Positions 5,339 through 6,786 of a stretch of DNA of 6,786 nucleotides are shown in pieces. Both the position numbers and the translations under genes were made by a program. The notes under the pieces are model-generated. The model did not search any database, had not been told where the DNA came from, and saw only the letters and a program-made list of their open reading frames with translations. Source of the DNA: an uncultured Acidimicrobiales bacterium (lineage in GTDB: Bacteria > Actinomycetota > Acidimicrobiia > Acidimicrobiales > UBA10347). Position 1 is the first letter of the stretch, and every line of letters begins with the position of its first letter. The stretch is taken from positions 1-6,786 of the forward strand of contig CALDGN010000353.1 in assembly GCA_937942965.1 (NCBI GenBank), given 5' to 3'.

Positions 5339-5764
5339 TTAGGTGGTGGGGGCGAAGGCGAAGGTCATGACTTCGTCGCCATCATCGTTCGTGTACAGCG
5401 GGACGAGCGTGAGCTCCATCTCCATGTCGATCGAGAGCTTCTCGGGGTCGTTCTCGGTCAGGCGAGTCTCGACCTTGCACTGGCCGGGCAGTTCGACGTA
5501 GCCGACACCGAACGGCTCAAACGTCTTGGGGTCATCGTTGCCGGCATAGGGCGGCGACTTGGGCGGGTAGCCCTGGATCGTCCACGTCCACAGCGTTCCC
5601 TTGCGGGCGAGCTCAATCTGTTCGGTCGACGAGCTCGAGCACTTCGGGCAACCGCTCTGGGTCGGGAACATGACGTTGTCGCACTCGGTGCACTGGCTGC
5701 CGATGAGCCGCGGCTCGTCGCTCGGCCATGTGAACACGCCTTCTTCAACGGGGACCTGCGCCAT
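5339..5764 (-). CDS. DUF35 zinc-ribbon/OB-fold protein, probable partner of the thiolase-like enzyme
   Basis: The 141-residue protein starts with a rubredoxin-like zinc ribbon, with cysteines C25-x2-C28 and C39-x2-C42 (QCTECDN and GCPKCS). A predicted OB-fold follows at about 50-135, containing GTLWTWTIQGYPP and FEPFGVGYVELPG. This two-part layout defines the DUF35 (Zn-ribbon plus OB-fold, acyl-CoA-associated) family. Characterised members bind thiolase-superfamily enzymes: the archaeal thiolase/HMG-CoA synthase complex and the actinobacterial Ltp2 aldolase complex. There they shape or cap the CoA-substrate site. Its place directly before the thiolase-like gene matches that partnership. All four zinc ligands are intact. 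The ATG at 5764 is 20 bp after the upstream Rieske stop and has no strong Shine-Dalgarno sequence, so reinitiation after the upstream gene is possible. Confidence 0.9.
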   Translation of the reverse strand: MAQVPVEEGVFTWPSDEPRLIGSQCTECDNVMFPTQSGCPKCSSSSTEQIELARKGTLWTWTIQGYPPKSPPYAGNDDPKTFEPFGVGYVELPGQCKVETRLTENDPEKLSIDMEMELTLVPLYTNDDGDEVMTFAFAPTT

Positions 5765-5784
5765 GAGGTGAGTCTGCTTTCTGC

Positions 5785-6786
5785 CTAGAAGCCAGCGACA
5801 TTGACCGGCACTTCGCCGATCTCGAGCTGACGGAAATAGTGGTCGTAGAAGTGACGGATCTTGGTTTCGTTCTCGCTAGCCAAGATGATCTCGCCCCGGC
5901 CTTGTGTCTTGAGGCCCTTCTGAACCTGAGGCAGGTTCAGCGAGTCCTGCTGGAAGATCTTGACCGTCGCACCGAGCTCGGTCGCGAGCGTCCAGTCGTC
6001 GTCGATACCCAGTCGAGTGATCTTGGGAAGCGGCGGCCGCTTGTCAGGATCCGGTGCGGGGACGAAGTACATGACTTCGAAGATGCACTCATCGGGATTG
6101 TCACCATGGGGGCGGAACCGATACATGATCGTGTTGAACGCGCCCCAGGGTGACCAGTTCGGGAACACGGAGTAGTAGATCGAGTCGATCATCTCGCAGT
6201 CGCTGAAGTTGTCGACGTCGATCAGGTCGCCCCATTGGCCAGCGAGCTGCTTGCGTCGCATGTTGGCCGCCCAAGCCCGTGGCTCTTGGCCCTCGGGAGG
6301 TTCGGGTTCGATCGGCGTGTCTTCCATGCCGTCGAGCAGCGGTCCGCCAACCCAGAGACAGAGGTGCGGGTCGGCTTGCTTGAGTTCGCCGTCGAGCCAC
6401 TCGCCCATCTTCGTGAACGTGCCCGATCGACCGGTCCGATCGGTGACGACGACGCGGTCTTCGGCTTGGCGTTCGTAGATCGCGCCGCTGAACGGGTGTA
6501 CTCGCTTGCGGTAGGCGCCGGCGTCTTCGGGCTGATCCCAGACCGGCACGCCGATCAGGTGAGGGCTGAGCACGCCGCCAGGCGAGATCGCCCGGCTGAA
6601 GTTCTTGTACGCGTCGTAGCGGGTGTTCGAGTCGCCAAGTCGCAACGCCAGCGTCGGGTGCGTGGCGATGACGTGGTAGCTCTCCATGAAGGCCTCTTGG
6701 CAGGCCTTCCAGTTCACCGGCATGATCTTTTCGACGTGGGCGACCTTGGCCCGTTGCTCGAACGGCAGCAGCTCGTGCTGAGTGTC
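5785..6786 (-). CDS. Second Rieske oxygenase alpha subunit, catalytic domain (5' end outside the window)
   Basis: The frame is open to the right edge, so 333 codons of a longer gene are seen. The Rieske [2Fe-2S] domain should lie beyond base 6786. The visible part is the C-terminal catalytic domain. NWKACQEAF-MESYHVIATH carries the two iron-binding histidines (codons near 6673-6675 and 6658-6660), and FQQDSLNLPQVQKGL carries the probable Asp ligand (codon near 5944-5946). A Glu takes the bridging position, as in the first Rieske protein of the window. A long beta-rich middle section contains IYYSVFPNWSPWGAFN and MYRFRPHG, typical of the substrate-binding region. The internal ATG at 6723 is not the real start, because homologous sequence continues upstream of it. 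It appears to lead the operon with DUF35, thiolase-like and VOC genes, so its product may feed the C-C cleavage step. The substrate is unknown. Confidence 0.9.
   Translation of the reverse strand, partial: DTQHELLPFEQRAKVAHVEKIMPVNWKACQEAFMESYHVIATHPTLALRLGDSNTRYDAYKNFSRAISPGGVLSPHLIGVPVWDQPEDAGAYRKRVHPFSGAIYERQAEDRVVVTDRTGRSGTFTKMGEWLDGELKQADPHLCLWVGGPLLDGMEDTPIEPEPPEGQEPRAWAANMRRKQLAGQWGDLIDVDNFSDCEMIDSIYYSVFPNWSPWGAFNTIMYRFRPHGDNPDECIFEVMYFVPAPDPDKRPPLPKITRLGIDDDWTLATELGATVKIFQQDSLNLPQVQKGLKTQGRGEIILASENETKIRHFYDHYFRQLEIGEVPVNVAGF

Noticed and set aside
4892..5788. A 298-codon plus-strand open frame opposite the thiolase and DUF35 genes
   Set aside because: It overlaps two confidently identified minus-strand genes, and its translation shows no recognisable domain. 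Long antisense frames are expected in G+C-rich coding DNA.
5785..6723. The ATG at 6723 as the true start of the right-hand Rieske protein
   Set aside because: The same frame continues to the window edge, and the ATG falls just before the NWKA motif in the middle of the family. Starting there would remove the whole Rieske domain.
1..6786. Mobile element, CRISPR array, tRNA or toxin-antitoxin system
   Set aside because: No transposase or integrase, no repeated spacer pattern, no tRNA-like fold and no small paired genes were visible. Nearly all bases belong to metabolic genes.

Overview
This window comes from a G+C-rich bacterial chromosome or metagenome contig. The dense gene packing, the Asp/Glu/Arg-rich proteins, the Rieske/thiolase/DUF35 gene content and the apparently leaderless promoters suggest an actinobacterium. 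An acidimicrobial-type lineage is possible, but that is inference. Coding sequence covers almost everything. I see no RNA gene, insertion sequence, integrase, attachment site or CRISPR array.

Layout. (1) Bases 1-66 are the last codons of a plus-strand short-chain dehydrogenase (SDR). It converges on a minus-strand pair: a complete Rieske ring-hydroxylating oxygenase alpha subunit (1986 to 616), followed 21 bp later by a tandem ACT-domain protein (594 to 76). (2) Bases 1987-2102 are a 116-bp divergent promoter region. Both flanking genes have a TAnnnT hexamer exactly 6 bp before their ATG and no ribosome binding site, and an ATTGT-CC-ACAAT palindrome lies between the two promoters. (3) Rightward genes are a three-domain protein (ABM-like ferredoxin fold plus two SnoaL/NTF2-like domains, 2103-3188) and a small four-helix, histidine-containing membrane protein (3234-3671). 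(4) Converging on these from the right is a tight minus-strand operon. In transcription order it encodes a second Rieske oxygenase alpha subunit (start beyond base 6786), a DUF35 zinc-ribbon/OB-fold protein, a thiolase-superfamily lipid-transfer-type protein (Ltp/SCP-x-like), and a vicinal-oxygen-chelate (VOC) protein that starts on a TTG overlapping the thiolase stop.

How they may work together. The set looks like a catabolic locus for an uncharacterised, probably CoA-activated, lipid-like or alicyclic/aromatic substrate. The Rieske enzymes would hydroxylate or demethylate. The SDR would oxidise alcohols. The thiolase-like/DUF35 pair would cleave C-C bonds; it lacks the usual thiolase His and second Cys, so a retro-aldol reaction like that of Ltp2-DUF35 is more likely than Claisen thiolysis. 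The VOC and SnoaL-like proteins could isomerise or process intermediates. No ferredoxin, reductase or oxygenase beta subunit is present, so the electron donors lie elsewhere. The substrate cannot be named from this sequence.
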